A stretch of DNA of 14,513 nucleotides from the NCBI GenBank assembly GCA_027318945.1, contig DAHVOF010000114.1, forward strand, positions 1-14,513. The letters are read 5' to 3'. Of this stretch, positions 12,924 to 14,513 are shown piece by piece. The notes below the pieces were generated by a model. It searched no databases. It was not told the DNA's origin and was given only the letters and a program-made list of their open reading frames with translations. Source of the DNA: Actinomycetota bacterium. GTDB lineage: Bacteria; Actinomycetota; Acidimicrobiia; Acidimicrobiales; Acidimicrobiaceae. How positions within the stretch are numbered: position 1 is the stretch's first letter; every line of letters begins with the position of its first letter. A program made the position numbers and the translations under genes.

Positions 12924-14017
12924 AGGTACCCTGCCATTTCCGGGATGAGCGTGTTAAGGGCAGCGAGATTTTCGGCTTGAGCGGTCTCAGGAGAATAACG
13001 ATCCAAGGTTTTTCTCGCTTCGCGAAGCAGCTCGTCCCTCAGCGTCCGGTCCTTCTCAATCAAAGATACTGCGGCGGCGACCGCCAGCGGTTGTTTAGAG
13101 GACAAAAGCATGCCTGCCCTGCCCAGTGTCTCCGGAATTGCTGAGGAGGAGAACGCTACGACTGGAACCGAGCGCGCGAGAGCTTCCACAATCGGAAAGC
13201 CGAAGCCCTCATGGTCGGAGAGACATACGAAAACTGTCGCGTTTCTATAGTGTTCTTCGAGTTCGGAGTTGGTGACAGGTCCCGTAAGAGTCACACGGCT
13301 TTCAAGTCCAAGGTTGTGAATAATTTCAGTTAGGAAATCTGCGTATCTCTGCGAGGAGATCGAGCCGACTAGCGTGAGCGAGGCAGAGGGGTCCCAAGCC
13401 TGAAGATAAGCTGCGAATGCCAGAACGATATCGTGCTGAGCTTTGTTGGGCGCGATCCTTCCTACGAACAGCCAACGCGATTCGGAGAAGCTTGGCGGTT
13501 GCGGACGATCTGCATTGTGCTGTGGAAGCGGAATAAATGGGGCGGCCACGAGTGAGTTTTTAGAAAGTCCTTCCTGCTCAAGGCACCACCTGTTAAATTT
13601 GGATACCGATATTGCACCGATAGCTTTTTCCCCCAGAGCCGCAAGCTGTTTTACTCCCGCTCCTACGACGATGCCGATACGCGGCTCCCACCGCCCGAGA
13701 ATCTCTTTAGGTGTGATGTTGTGAAAGTTTATGATCAAAGGCTCCGGTCGATTCATTAAATGTTGAACAATCGGCGAGCCAGTCGAAGCCTGGTAGATCA
13801 CGTAGCGTGATGGGCTGCCGCGCCGTTTAACAAAATCTCTGAAAGGTCTGGCGAGCCCGTTCATTTCCCCTTTGATTTCATCAGCGAATATTTCGGACGA
13901 AATTCCGATTGACCTCATAACTTCCTGAAGCTTGCAGGTGTGGTACCCTATGGCATCCCGTGGTGCCAACGAGGGCAGCACCTGATCGATTTGGAGACGG
14001 CGGCTGTCGAAGGTCAT
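12920..14017 (-). CDS. GT-B fold glycosyltransferase (GT4-like), paralogue B
   Basis: This 365-residue protein is related to the gene just downstream. It starts with IDQVLPSLAPRDAIGYHTCK (10-29), continues with INFHNITPKEILGRWEP where the paralogue has VYHNITPAHFFEPWD, and has the donor-site FVGRIAPNKAQHDI and the EX7E motif in SDHEGFGFPIVEALA. The shared HNITP element and the P-x-D-A-x-G-x-H loop mark both as members of one subgroup of GT4-like enzymes. The ATG start lacks a clear Shine-Dalgarno; TAGTTC lies six bases before it, close to but not matching TAnnnT. It begins 9 bp after the methyltransferase stop. It would add one sugar of the surface glycan; specificity is unknown. Confidence 0.9.
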   Translation of the reverse strand: MTFDSRRLQIDQVLPSLAPRDAIGYHTCKLQEVMRSIGISSEIFADEIKGEMNGLARPFRDFVKRRGSPSRYVIYQASTGSPIVQHLMNRPEPLIINFHNITPKEILGRWEPRIGIVVGAGVKQLAALGEKAIGAISVSKFNRWCLEQEGLSKNSLVAAPFIPLPQHNADRPQPPSFSESRWLFVGRIAPNKAQHDIVLAFAAYLQAWDPSASLTLVGSISSQRYADFLTEIIHNLGLESRVTLTGPVTNSELEEHYRNATVFVCLSDHEGFGFPIVEALARSVPVVAFSSSAIPETLGRAGMLLSSKQPLAVAAAVSLIEKDRTLRDELLREARKTLDRYSPETAQAENLAALNTLIPEMAGYL

Positions 14018-14026
14018 GAAAGCGAA

Positions 14027-14513
14027 CTAGCTATTCTGAGTTTGTCCGGAATCTTTGAATCCGGAAATCAAATTACATTCGCCAAACCGGGAAATGGAGA
14101 TTTCGGTAAAGCCAAGTCGGGCTAGCACGTGTTGCCATGTCTCTGGGGCGAAGGGTCTTCCGGGAGCGAGGTCTCGGTGAATCGCGACCCGCGGGCTGCT
14201 ATCGAAAAACGTCGGGTCCGCGCTCAGCAGCACTATCGTGCCCCGAGGCCCAAGCACCCGCTCAGCACTCGTGATCAGATTTAGTTTCTCGTCTGGAGGC
14301 AGAAGATCTATAGATCCTTGGAGCAGGATGCCTGCCAACGCACCATCAGCAACTTCGTTGAAATGTTCATTTAGATCTTGCCATCTCAGGTCAAGGTTTG
14401 GCTTGAACGGATTTTCCAAATCTTGGCCGAAACTATCAACGCCGTAGGAATCGGCGCCGGCTTCCCTGAGTCGCCATACGAGATAACCGTCGCCGCAGTC
14501 CGCAACGAGGACG
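14027..14513 (-). CDS. SAM-dependent methyltransferase, class I (partial, 5' end outside the window)
   Basis: The open frame runs without a stop from the window edge to TAG at 14027, about 161 residues. The visible N-terminal part holds the SAM-binding motif I, VLVADCGDGYLVWRLREAG, followed by YGVDSFG, where the acidic Asp would hold the ribose. Further on, GALAGILLQGSIDLLPPDEK fits motif IV, and AERVLGPRGTIVLLSADP the post-motif helix and strand. The start shown by the first internal TTG (14419) is not real, because the fold begins before it. Placed first in a glycosyltransferase run, it may methylate a sugar or the end of the glycan chain. Methyl caps are known to stop chain growth and to be read by the Wzt C-terminal domain in some O-antigens; a role here is inferred. 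Confidence 0.82.
   Translation of the reverse strand, partial: VLVADCGDGYLVWRLREAGADSYGVDSFGQDLENPFKPNLDLRWQDLNEHFNEVADGALAGILLQGSIDLLPPDEKLNLITSAERVLGPRGTIVLLSADPTFFDSSPRVAIHRDLAPGRPFAPETWQHVLARLGFTEISISRFGECNLISGFKDSGQTQNS

Overview
This window looks like a chromosomal segment of an actinobacterium of moderate GC content. The best evidence is the run mec (JAMM protease) - cysO - cysM - murI - rph - rdgB, which follows the order of the Mycobacterium tuberculosis Rv1334-Rv1341 neighbourhood. The CysO/CysM/Mec cysteine pathway is itself typical of actinobacteria. The base composition is below that of high-GC actinomycetes, so an early-branching lineage such as Acidimicrobiia is plausible, but that is inference. 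Eight of the fourteen complete genes whose start I could fix use GTG or TTG.

Layout. (1) 146-1098, minus strand: smpB followed by ssrA (tmRNA), the two parts of the ribosome-rescue system, with a GC-rich hairpin after ssrA. (2) 1128-5086, plus strand, starting 29 bp from smpB and divergent to it: mec, cysO, cysM, murI, rph and rdgB. The first three make cysteine through a thiocarboxylated carrier protein. The last three are housekeeping genes for peptidoglycan D-glutamate, tRNA 3' trimming and nucleotide-pool cleaning. (3) 5193-5777: a small secreted Ser/Thr-rich protein with a DUF5666-like domain, then a hairpin cluster that includes a good terminator. (4) 5913-5994, minus: tRNA-Leu(UAG). 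(5) 6165-7415, minus: an MFS transporter. (6) 7725-8348, plus: a complete clpP, preceded by a 309-bp gap. (7) 8449-10640, plus: the two-gene ABC polysaccharide exporter Wzm/Wzt, with a Wzt-type C-terminal domain. (8) 10630-14513, minus: three GT-B glycosyltransferases, two of them tandem paralogues, and the 3' part of a SAM-dependent methyltransferase cut by the window edge. This set runs tail-to-tail into wzt with an 11-bp overlap.

Regions 7 and 8 look like part of a surface-polysaccharide locus. The glycosyltransferases and methyltransferase would build and perhaps cap the glycan, and Wzm/Wzt would export it. The most interesting points are: CysO ends in Gly-Gly-Ser-Leu instead of Gly-Gly, which would require the adjacent JAMM protease to mature it; a methyltransferase sits in the same locus as a Wzt with a substrate-binding domain, suggesting methyl-capped chain export; and mec, murI, clpP and the MFS gene all have a TAnnnT hexamer ending 6-7 bases before the start codon, the pattern expected of leaderless transcripts. 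I saw no insertion sequence, CRISPR array or integrase.
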